Of a stretch of DNA of 21,266 nucleotides, positions 15,600 to 21,266 are shown one piece after another; the stretch's first letter is position 1, and each line of letters starts with the position of its first letter. The notes below the pieces were generated by a model that saw only the letters and a list, made by a program, of their open reading frames with translations, searched no databases and was not told the DNA's origin. The position numbers were made by a program, and so were the translations under genes. The stretch comes from Candidatus Fermentibacterales bacterium (lineage in GTDB: Bacteria > Fermentibacterota > Fermentibacteria > Fermentibacterales > JAFGKQ01). The stretch spans positions 1-21,266 of the forward strand of contig JAFGKQ010000205.1 in NCBI GenBank assembly GCA_016928495.1, in the 5' to 3' direction.

Positions 15600-16718
15600 C
15601 TAGAGGAAGAACGGACAGGTAGCACAGTCCTCCGGAAGGCAGTCGAGGTCGTTGAGCATCAGGAAGGAGAACCCTGAGTCGGGATCGCACCTGAAGCTGA
15701 ACCTCTCGAGAAAGGCCGCGACGGAACGGGCCCTGTCCTCGCAGTAGGGTTCGTACTCGACGGCGAAGACGCGTGCCCTCCGGCTCTCCAGGATCTGTGC
15801 CAGCTCGAGCCTCCATCGCTCCAGGTCCTCTGCCGCTCTCCGATCGACCCAGGAGGGTGCGATCACGGCGGCAAGCTCGGGCAGGGGCTGAAGCCCATCG
15901 GTCAGGGCCGTGGAATCGAGCTCGAGCACCCGCAGAGGCGGAAGGGCCGACGAGACCATCGCAAGGTCCCTGGCCAGCTCGGCTCCTCTGTCCCCCGGGT
16001 AGCCGCTCAGAGTGACCACGTAGATGGTATCGGCCTCCGTCGCCGAGAAGACGCCTGGCTCGTGAGGGTCTCCCACCGGGACGACCAGGCTGGATTCGTC
16101 CCCGGTTGACATCCTGACAAGGGACCTGACCCCCGTGGCCATGAAGAAAACGGCCACCAGCAGGGCCAATCCGCTGGCGGCGGTTCTTATCCATGCCCTT
16201 CCGGTCAGCAGGCCGAAGAACGCGAATGGGACCATGTAGGCCGTGGTGCCGAAGAAGAACCCCACGAACAGCACCGCTCCCGCGATGGCCCCGCTTGCAT
16301 CGAAGGCCCTTGTCAGCGCGATCAGGAAGGCTGGACACAGGCTGAAGCCGGTCAGAAGTCCCAGGAGCAGGGGATTCCTGGTCAGCCTGAGCAGCCCGGA
16401 GCTCTCGCAACCCGAGCAGGACTTGCTGATTCTGACCACAGAGAGCACCAGGAAGAGCGAGAAGAGGATGTAGCCCGAGGAGCTCAGGACCAGCCGGGCC
16501 GACCTCGTTAGGTATCCGCCGATCAGACCGAGGCCTGCGCCGAACAGGGCATAGGACACGAAACGCCCGGCGGACAGCAGGAGTATGACTCTGACGGACT
16601 CCGCTCCCGAGCGCTTCTCCGACAGCAGGTAGGAGAAGTAGACGGGGCCGCAGGTAGCAAGGCATGCGGTCCCTGTGGCAAGCCCGAGAACGGTGCCTTC
16701 CAGAAGCTTCTCCAGCAA
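15600..16718 (-). CDS. CcdA/DsbD- or TauE/SafE-like membrane thiol transporter with C-terminal soluble Cys domain
   Basis: 372 residues with about six membrane segments in residues 1-200, then a soluble domain. TM1 holds GTACLATCGPVYFSYLL (C19, C23). A loop CxxC (C101, C104) and LLTGFSLCPAFLIAL (C128) follow. Paired cysteines in TM1 and a mid TM are typical of CcdA/DsbD_2 proteins, which pass electrons as thiols across the membrane. The soluble part (~205-372) ends in CLPEDCATCPFFL (C360, C365, C368), a possible redox or metal site. Start is TTG 16718; RBS is weak. The gene follows the barrel and ferredoxin genes on the same strand after ~80 bases, suggesting that it services thiols or clusters of those exported proteins. 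Sulfite export is the alternative annotation, but the cysteines favour thiol chemistry. Confidence 0.72.
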   Translation of the reverse strand: MLEKLLEGTVLGLATGTACLATCGPVYFSYLLSEKRSGAESVRVILLLSAGRFVSYALFGAGLGLIGGYLTRSARLVLSSSGYILFSLFLVLSVVRISKSCSGCESSGLLRLTRNPLLLGLLTGFSLCPAFLIALTRAFDASGAIAGAVLFVGFFFGTTAYMVPFAFFGLLTGRAWIRTAASGLALLVAVFFMATGVRSLVRMSTGDESSLVVPVGDPHEPGVFSATEADTIYVVTLSGYPGDRGAELARDLAMVSSALPPLRVLELDSTALTDGLQPLPELAAVIAPSWVDRRAAEDLERWRLELAQILESRRARVFAVEYEPYCEDRARSVAAFLERFSFRCDPDSGFSFLMLNDLDCLPEDCATCPFFL

Positions 16719-16775
16719 TGCTCTACCCGCTCAGTTCCGGTTGACTAACTACGGGAAGGTCGCGACCAGGGAACA

Positions 16776-16793
16776 GCCGGCCGTCCTGCCGGC
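16776..16793 (-). terminator. GC-rich hairpin after the barrel gene
   Basis: GCCGGC (16776-16781) pairs with GCCGGC (16788-16793) around a six-base loop, just after the barrel stop codon. There is no T tract, so it may be an attenuator, a Rho-type end or chance. Confidence 0.3.
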
Positions 16794-16797
16794 CCCT

Positions 16798-18033
16798 CTA
16801 GATCGAGAGCGGCCCGGGTGACAGCTCGAGGCCGCCGGAGACCCTGGACCACTCCTCTATCCCGCTCAGGTCGCCCCTCTCCGACTCGAATGTGACCCAT
16901 AGCCTCAGCCTGGTATCGAGGATGTACTCGATCCCGGGCTTGAGTATGACCCTCTGCCGGTCGTCGGGCTCGATTGGAGAGACGGTAGGGCCATCCCTGA
17001 GATCCATGGCGAAGGTGCCGCAGATGCCGCGCCAGATGTTCACCCTGGTGCTCGCCTCGAAGCGTCTCGTAAGGAACCTGTTGTTCGTGAAGTGGACCGA
17101 GAGGGAGGCGCTGGACGGCACGGAAGCGCCGCGCAGGAACTGCGCTCCGAGCCTTGCCAGACCCGATGCGCCAACAAGCTGGAAGTCATCACCGCTGTGG
17201 TCCATGAAGGCCTTGAGATCCATGCTGACCGATGCCGCGGGGAGTATCGCCTTCACCATCCGCACGTGCCCCACCAGCCTGTTGGCCAGCTCGCCGTCGG
17301 AATGGTCCAGTCCGTCGTTCAGGCTGTAGACGGCGCTGGCCATGATCTGGGCAATGGCCGGAAGGGTCCTCGGCCCCGTGAACACGCCGATGTCCAGCCT
17401 GTTGTAGTCGCTCTCGTACTCGTCGAGATCCTCGCTCCTGCTTCCGCGGTGGAAGCCGGCCAGGCCGATACCCAGCCCGATGGGCGAGCGCCACGAGACG
17501 GAGGCCAGGGCGAGCTGCTCCTTCCAGTAGATCGGTTCCTGCGTGTCGTCGAGCTCGTACTCCCTGCTCGCGTAGCGGCCGTAGAGGTCGATGTCGAAGC
17601 TCCAGGGAAGCTGCACGCCCATGCGCAGAGAGGGCGAGGCGGCGGACCTCCTGTAGCCCAGCACTGCGCCCGGAAGCGTGGAGTAGATTCCCGTTCCACC
17701 CGGCTCCATCCTGAACCTGACGCCGGGGCGGACGTAGAAGGGACCGGCAGTGAAACGCAGCGTGGCTTCGAGATCGTTCTCGGCCAGGATGCCTCTGGGG
17801 ACCATCCCTCCCGAGTCGGAGGAGACGTAGGTGTCCCTGAGCCTGAGCAGCCAGGCGCCCTGAGAGGCAGTCAGCCCTGCAGCTATCTCCCTTCGCCCGG
17901 GGGCGAGCCCCAGACTGTCAGTCTCCGCAGTCGCCCTCAGCCATGGCTCGAGGGTTCCGGCAAGGCCGCCGCCGGCGAGGACGAGCGTGGCAAGCGCCGC
18001 CGGGAGCAGTGAGGAGAAGCCCCGGCGGAGCAT
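16798..18033 (-). CDS. Probable outer-membrane beta-barrel protein
   Basis: 411 residues from ATG 18033, chosen over a longer upstream frame because a signal peptide follows directly (LLPAALATLVLAGGGLAG) and the ATG overlaps the preceding ferredoxin stop as TGATG. The mature protein is rich in short amphipathic, alternating strands with aromatic girdles and polar turns (LEATLRFTAGPFYVRPGVRF; WSFDIDLYGRYASREYELD; LRLWVTFESERGD). This suggests a beta-barrel, but it does not end in a canonical terminal Phe, and I recognise no named family. Translational coupling to exported ferredoxins suggests a partner role, for example a porin-like conduit or scaffold on the outer membrane. That role is inference. 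Confidence 0.6.
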   Translation of the reverse strand: MLRRGFSSLLPAALATLVLAGGGLAGTLEPWLRATAETDSLGLAPGRREIAAGLTASQGAWLLRLRDTYVSSDSGGMVPRGILAENDLEATLRFTAGPFYVRPGVRFRMEPGGTGIYSTLPGAVLGYRRSAASPSLRMGVQLPWSFDIDLYGRYASREYELDDTQEPIYWKEQLALASVSWRSPIGLGIGLAGFHRGSRSEDLDEYESDYNRLDIGVFTGPRTLPAIAQIMASAVYSLNDGLDHSDGELANRLVGHVRMVKAILPAASVSMDLKAFMDHSGDDFQLVGASGLARLGAQFLRGASVPSSASLSVHFTNNRFLTRRFEASTRVNIWRGICGTFAMDLRDGPTVSPIEPDDRQRVILKPGIEYILDTRLRLWVTFESERGDLSGIEEWSRVSGGLELSPGPLSI

Positions 18034-18293
18034 CAGTAGACGGCTCCCTGCGGGCATTCCTCCACGCATCGAAGGCAGAACGTGCACCTGGCGGGGTCGA
18101 TGACCGCTTCCCCGTCGATGACCTCTATGGCGTCCCAGGGGCAGACGTCCTCGCACTTGCCGCAGCCGATGCAGAGCTCGGGGTCTACGTAGAGCTGCGT
18201 CGTATCGGAGGGGCCGGTGCAGGAGGATGCCAGGGTCAGGAGCGCCAGCCCGGCTGCGAACAGCAAGGCAGAGCGACTAGCGTATGGCATCAT
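18033..18293 (-). CDS. Exported 2x[4Fe-4S] ferredoxin lipoprotein
   Basis: 86 residues. An N-terminal hydrophobic segment ends in the lipobox LASSC (Cys25), so the protein should be lipid-anchored outside the cytoplasm. Two clusters follow: CIGCGKCEDVCPWDAI and CTFCLRCVEECPQGAVY, each CxxCxxCxxxCP. The start (ATG 18293, or the adjacent ATG 18290) overlaps the previous ferredoxin gene by 17 bases and has no clear RBS, implying translational coupling. Its stop overlaps the barrel start. The role is low-potential electron transfer on the outer face of a membrane. No twin-arginine motif is visible, so clusters would have to be inserted after Sec/lipoprotein export, which is unusual. Confidence 0.85.
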   Translation of the reverse strand: MMPYASRSALLFAAGLALLTLASSCTGPSDTTQLYVDPELCIGCGKCEDVCPWDAIEVIDGEAVIDPARCTFCLRCVEECPQGAVY

Positions 18294-18510
18294 ATCTGCA
18301 GACCACCTGGCAGAAGCCGCAGGCGATGCACTTGTCAGGGTCTATGCGTGACTTGCCGTCCACTATCTCGATGGCGTCCACCGGGCATATGCGATCGCAG
18401 TCACCACACCCCGTGCACCTCGCCTCCTCCACCCTGTACCCGCTTGCCGCGATGGCCACGGCTGCCAGGAGCACGACGAGGAGCGCGGAGAGAGCCAGCT
18501 TCTTCACCAT
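18277..18510 (-). CDS. Exported 2x[4Fe-4S] ferredoxin with N-terminal signal/anchor
   Basis: 77 residues. MVKKLALSALLVVLLAAVAIA is a Sec signal peptide or membrane anchor, directly followed by CTGCGDCDRICPVDAIEIV and CIACGFCQVVCRYDAI. The second motif has Arg in place of the usual Pro after its last Cys. Start is ATG 18510; the RBS GAGG overlaps the end of the upstream ferredoxin gene. It is the middle of three consecutive exported ferredoxins on the minus strand. Whether the N-terminus is cleaved cannot be told. Confidence 0.85.
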   Translation of the reverse strand: MVKKLALSALLVVLLAAVAIAASGYRVEEARCTGCGDCDRICPVDAIEIVDGKSRIDPDKCIACGFCQVVCRYDAIR

Positions 18511-18520
18511 TGGCCGGGCC

Positions 18521-19015
18521 TCAGATGCTTCCGACGAGCAGGAGCCGGCCTTCGGCGTCCACCGCCGTGACTGTGTAGTGCATGCCGCTACCCAGAGAGA
18601 AGATGGCGCTGGTTGGGCAGGTCATGGAGCAGATGCCGCAGGCGATGCAACTGGCGGGGTCTATGAGAGCCTTCCCACCCACCAGCTCGATGGCGTCCAC
18701 AGGGCACTGACCGACGCAGAGGCCACACCCGATACAGGTTCCCGGGATGACCACGAAGCTCCTGGGCAGCATCCAGGACGAGGGCAGCAGGCCCGTGTCG
18801 GGATCGGGCTCGAGCGTGGTAAGCAGCGCCCCCTCGGACAGGTCCTCGCCCGGCTCGCCGGGCAGCACGCGGATCATGATAGAAGAAAAGCCCTCCTGAG
18901 AGGTTTCCCAGGAGAGCACGAAGCCGTCGTCCTGCTGCGTGAGCGCCACTTCCGCGCTCGCTGCCGGTGCCGACAGCACAGCCATGGCCAGCATGAGACA
19001 CAGACATCGGATCAC
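18521..19015 (-). CDS. Exported ferredoxin apparently inserted in an FN3-like domain
   Basis: 164 residues. Start is GTG 19015, with GGGAGG about 11 bases upstream; a signal peptide follows (LMLAMAVLSAPAASA). Residues ~22-90 look like early strands of a fibronectin-III-type fold (DGFVLSWETSQEGFSSIMIR). Residues 94-133 hold two clusters: C94/C97/C100/C104 (CIGCGLCVGQCP) and C123/C126/C129/C133 (CIACGICSMTCP). Residues ~145-164 (HYTVTAVDAEGRLL) resemble the closing FN3 strands, so the ferredoxin seems to sit in a loop of a split FN3 domain. It is probably the first gene of the ferredoxin-barrel-thiol transporter run. The FN3 reading is by eye; the ferredoxin assignment is secure. Confidence 0.82.
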   Translation of the reverse strand: MIRCLCLMLAMAVLSAPAASAEVALTQQDDGFVLSWETSQEGFSSIMIRVLPGEPGEDLSEGALLTTLEPDPDTGLLPSSWMLPRSFVVIPGTCIGCGLCVGQCPVDAIELVGGKALIDPASCIACGICSMTCPTSAIFSLGSGMHYTVTAVDAEGRLLLVGSI

Positions 19016-19072
19016 CGCGACTCGACCTCCCGTCCCGGCAGCATCCGCGGGCCCCTTCCCGCCTCGGTCGAA

Positions 19073-19110
19073 GGATAATAAAGGGGGCTTCCAGCGGTGT
19101 CAGCCCTTCT
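19073..19110 (-). terminator. Possible intrinsic terminator after the Gate-domain gene
   Basis: On the minus strand GGGCT (19106-19102) can pair with AGCCC (19089-19085), followed by CCTTTATTAT. It lies shortly after the stop at 19130 and before the ferredoxin gene. The stem is short, so support is modest. If real, the ferredoxin operon has its own promoter. Confidence 0.4.
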
Positions 19111-19129
19111 CCGGCGGCTGCCCGGGAGA

Positions 19130-20191
19130 CTATAGCCCGGGTCCGGCATCGCGTTCCCCTTTCGCGGGCAGGACCGGAGAAGCGGAGGGGCCCCGGAAGA
19201 GGTGACGCTCGAAGATGCGTTGCGGCATCCTCGACACGAGACGGACCAGAGCGTACATGACCAACCAGGCGAAAACCACGCGGGCGAGCAGGACACCGGT
19301 GATGCTCGAGCCGAGCGACAGCATCAGGAGCGTGTCCTCCCCGAGGCTGTGGCACAGGGACATCAGACACATCGCGAAGAAGACGTCCCGGGGCTCCGCA
19401 CGGCCGGAGGTTGCGGCGCGCAGTATGAGCCCGCCCCCGTAGGAGATCCCCAGAACCAGCCCGAACACGGTTATCGTGGCCGCGCTCCCGCCTATGCCCA
19501 TCGAGGTCAGGACGGGCCTCAGGAAGCGGTCCAGCGCATCCGCCGCTCCGAACACCCTCAGAACCCGCATCAGGAGCAGCAGTCCGAGAACCATCAGGAA
19601 GATCACGCCCAGGTTCTCGAGCTGGTCGAGCGCCCATCCGGACAGAGAGGTGTCCTGAGGACCGGGGTTCCACACGGGACTGCTGGGCTGCTCCAGCCAC
19701 CCCCCCGCTCGGTAGACCAGGTTGAGGATCGCCCCCAGGGCGAAGGCACCCACGATTCGCAGGGGAGCGCAGAAGCGCATCCTGACTCCGGACTTCTGAG
19801 CGATCCTGAGCTCGACCGGGAGCGAGTGCGCCAGGCAGATCATGGTCGCGAGAACGGTCACCTGAGCGACGGTCAGTGGGTTGTCCGGCAGCAGATTGAG
19901 GAATACGATGATCCCGCCGTACATGTTCGTGACCATCGAGGTGGCCCAGACCAGACCCATGCTGCCCGGAAGGCCGACCAGTCTCATCACCGGGGCCAGG
20001 GCCATGCCCAGGTAGCGTATGCCGCCAGTCTCCTGGAGCAGCTTCACCACGAGCAGCACCGGTATCATTATGCGGAAGAGGATCAGGCTGACCGAGACTG
20101 CCTCACCCAGCAGCGAGAGCGGATTCAGGTGCTGCCGGATCCTCGATGCCAGGCCCGACCGGCCCTCCTCAAAACTGCTTCCGCGCGGCAT
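19130..20191 (-). CDS. Nucleoside-recognition (Gate) domain membrane protein
   Basis: 353 residues from ATG 20191. An alternative ATG at 20314 would add 41 residues that look non-conserved; neither has an ideal RBS (GGAG is only three bases from ATG 20191). About eight hydrophobic segments are visible. LLQETGGIRYLGMALAPVMR followed by LVGLPGSMGLVWATSMVTNM and YGGIIVFL is the first Gate/nucleoside-recognition repeat, as in spore-maturation SpmA/B-like proteins. A second related half appears at VFGAADALDRFLRPVLTSMG followed by IGGSAATITVFGLVLGISYG. These proteins are thought to be transporters; the substrate is not established. The open frame continues far upstream, but that part is antisense to the genes at 20384-21007 and 21042 and is not real. 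Divergent from the second TGA-containing paralogue. Confidence 0.8.
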   Translation of the reverse strand: MPRGSSFEEGRSGLASRIRQHLNPLSLLGEAVSVSLILFRIMIPVLLVVKLLQETGGIRYLGMALAPVMRLVGLPGSMGLVWATSMVTNMYGGIIVFLNLLPDNPLTVAQVTVLATMICLAHSLPVELRIAQKSGVRMRFCAPLRIVGAFALGAILNLVYRAGGWLEQPSSPVWNPGPQDTSLSGWALDQLENLGVIFLMVLGLLLLMRVLRVFGAADALDRFLRPVLTSMGIGGSAATITVFGLVLGISYGGGLILRAATSGRAEPRDVFFAMCLMSLCHSLGEDTLLMLSLGSSITGVLLARVVFAWLVMYALVRLVSRMPQRIFERHLFRGPSASPVLPAKGERDAGPGL

Positions 20192-20383
20192 CTTCTCCAG
20201 GTGGCGCCTCCCTCCGTCTGCGGTCAGCAGGTCAACATGCAGAAACGGCGGCGCAGCGGGGAGTGTCCCGGATTTCGGCAGGGAGACTTGCGCCCCTTCC
20301 TCAGGGTTGTGCATCTTCCGCAGAGCCGAGCTGGTTCGGGAAACCGCAGCACTGCTGCACACGGCATTAGGGTGGAGGATGGA

Positions 20384-21007
20384 ATGAAGAGATGCCTTCT
20401 GCTTGCGCTGGGTCTGGCCGCGATCTGCGCTGCCGCCGACATCGAGATCGGCACGAGCATCGCGCCCTGCGGCTACCCCTTCGGCTGTTGAGGCCACCTG
20501 AGTCTGCACTACCAGGTGGTGGTGCTTGAAGAAGAGATAGGGACGGCGATGCAGATCCAGAGCATCCAGTGGCACTGGGTCTGGACCCCCGATGCGGAGG
20601 AGTTCGCCACCTGCGGCGACTTCAACCTCTACATGGGCTACTGCGATTCGGATGAGCTGGGCAGCGGCTTCGAGGACAACTACGTACCGGGAACCAGGAC
20701 CCTGGTGTACAGCAATCCCTCTCTGTACGTCACGGCAGGCGCAGGCGGCTGGACCCCGGTGAACCTCTCGACCCCGTTCTGGTACGATGGCTCCGGCAAC
20801 CTCATCATCGAGGTCGAGTGGGCGAACGACTTCGACGACAACAGCTTCTACTGCGGTCAGTGGAACACCGGGAGCACGAGGTGCCTCAAGGTCGAGGACA
20901 ATGGGCCGGCGCAGCTCGACAGCAACGTGACCCACATGATACTGACCGGTGTGCTGGGCCTGGACACGGGCAGCTTCGGAGAGATCAAGACCTGCGTCTC
21001 GATCTGA
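20384..21007 (+). CDS. Small exported protein with in-frame TGA, candidate selenoprotein (paralogue 2)
   Basis: Start is ATG 20384 with GGAGG at 20374-20378. MKRCLLLALGLAAICAAA is a clear Sec signal peptide. The frame meets TGA at 20489-20491 (codon 36) and continues in frame to TGA at 21005-21007, giving 207 residues if the first TGA is decoded. The context is PCGYPFGC before and GHLSLHYQVVVLEEEIG after, so the residue would follow Cys35 directly (C-U), with Cys29 nearby. The body shares with paralogue 1 (8120-8728) CDSD(E/V)LG, NYVPGT(R/K)TLV, TPFWY(D/N)G...NLI(I/V)EV and LGLD...SFG. A SECIS-like hairpin follows. The second TGA, lacking such a hairpin in the sequence seen, is the ordinary stop. 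The family resembles short beta-sandwich modules of secreted FCB-group proteins; the function is not recognised. Confidence 0.75.
20506..20525 (+). promoter_or_regulatory. SECIS-like hairpin after in-frame TGA (paralogue 2)
   Basis: GCACTACC (20506-20513) pairs with GGTGGTGC (20518-20525), eight pairs with one U-G, closing the loop AGGT (20514-20517). Twenty-two bases separate the TGA from the loop. Compared with paralogue 1, pair 3 is A-U instead of G-U and pair 5 is U-G instead of U-A; the helix and loop are kept. A competing fold, CCACCTG (20494-20500) with CAGGTGG (20513-20519), is possible. Confidence 0.6.
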
Positions 21008-21041
21008 GCCCGGCCCGGGCCAGAGCTCCTCGCGGGCGGAG

Positions 21042-21266
21042 GTGATCCGGACGGGATCGACGGGGCCCCTGAGGCTCGGCGCTCTCATCAGCGGCGGCGG
21101 AAGAACGGTGCTGAACCTCCTGGAGAGGATACGCGCCGGGAGCCTGGATGCGGAAGTCTGCCTCACGATAGCGTCGCGGGAGTGTGCTGGCGTGGACCTT
21201 CTGAGAGCCGAGGGCGTGGACGTCAGCGTGGTCCCCTACAAGCAGATGCCGGACGTTCGGACCTAC
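21042..21266 (+). CDS. purN: Phosphoribosylglycinamide formyltransferase, N-terminal part (3' truncated by window edge)
   Basis: The frame reads LRLGALISGGGRTVLNLLER and continues with AEVCLTIASRECAGVDLLRAEGVDVSVVPYK to the window end. This is the PurN N-terminal Rossmann-like region, with SGGGRT in place of the common SGxGSN phosphate loop. PurN transfers a formyl group from 10-formyl-tetrahydrofolate to GAR in purine synthesis. The start is uncertain. GTG 21042 is in frame but sits inside the strong RBS-like GGAGGTGATC (21038-21047). The best-spaced codon after that RBS is ACG 21051, and by homology the protein would begin near CTG 21069. It lies 34 bases after the stop of paralogue 2 on the same strand. 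Confidence 0.82.
   Translation, partial: MIRTGSTGPLRLGALISGGGRTVLNLLERIRAGSLDAEVCLTIASRECAGVDLLRAEGVDVSVVPYKQMPDVRTY

Noticed and set aside
18034-18156. Upstream extension of the barrel gene to 18156
   Set aside because: It overlaps the ferredoxin lipoprotein in another frame; the added residues are an Arg/His-rich shadow, and ATG 18033 has the signal peptide.
20192-21166. Minus-strand frame extending the Gate-domain gene to a 678-residue protein
   Set aside because: The upstream part is exactly antisense to paralogue 2 and purN and has the His/Gly/Arg-rich composition of a GC-rich shadow frame.

Overview
The window is GC-rich, tightly packed bacterial DNA. Bacterial features are Shine-Dalgarno sequences, GTG and TTG starts, overlapping stop/start codons and a tRNA-Asp with encoded CCA. 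A secreted protein ending in a FlgD-like/type IX-style sorting domain, a probable outer-membrane barrel, Cys-rich exported redox proteins and an archaeal-type valyl-tRNA synthetase suggest a Gram-negative anaerobe of the FCB group or a neighbouring candidate phylum (Fermentibacteria, Eisenbacteria or WOR-3 type). That placement is inference; no marker gene here settles it.

Layout. 1-286: 3' end of glycyl-tRNA synthetase, convergent with a 1616-residue sensor (pseudokinase, degenerate NTPase, helical repeats, GAF, GGDEF) on the minus strand. 5356-7782: valS, whose last codon and stop lie inside a REPIN-like palindrome (7776-7870). 7880-7957: tRNA-Asp (minus). 8120-8728: a small exported protein interrupted by an in-frame TGA. 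8855-10324: NapH-like membrane iron-sulfur protein with a Cys-rich exported front, ending at a strong terminator. 10395-12230 (minus): secreted multidomain protein with sorting tail. 12394-14298: Na+-coupled NSS-family transporter carrying an unusual duplicated insert. 14300-15502 (minus): CitD-CitE fusion. 15600-19015 (minus): CcdA/DsbD-like thiol transporter, probable barrel and three exported 2x[4Fe-4S] ferredoxins, probably one operon. 19130-20191 (minus): Gate-domain membrane protein. 20384-21007: second paralogue of the small exported protein, again with an in-frame TGA. 21042-end: start of purN.

The most notable signal is the pair of paralogues at 8120-8728 and 20384-21007. Each has a good RBS, a signal peptide and an in-frame TGA near codon 36/37 next to a cysteine (CxxU and CU). 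In each, an 8-bp hairpin with an AGGU loop lies 19 or 22 nt after the TGA, and pairing is kept despite base changes. This fits bacterial selenocysteine insertion, so both are candidate exported selenoproteins of a family I do not recognise as a known selenoprotein family. TGA is an ordinary stop elsewhere in the window, so a global code change is unlikely.

The second theme is extracytoplasmic redox chemistry: three tandem signal-peptide-bearing ferredoxins (one a lipoprotein, one apparently inserted in an FN3-like domain), a barrel, a membrane thiol carrier and a NapH-like protein without its usual ferredoxin domain. Together with the candidate selenoproteins they suggest an envelope electron-transfer or thiol-redox system; this link is inferred from content and proximity only.
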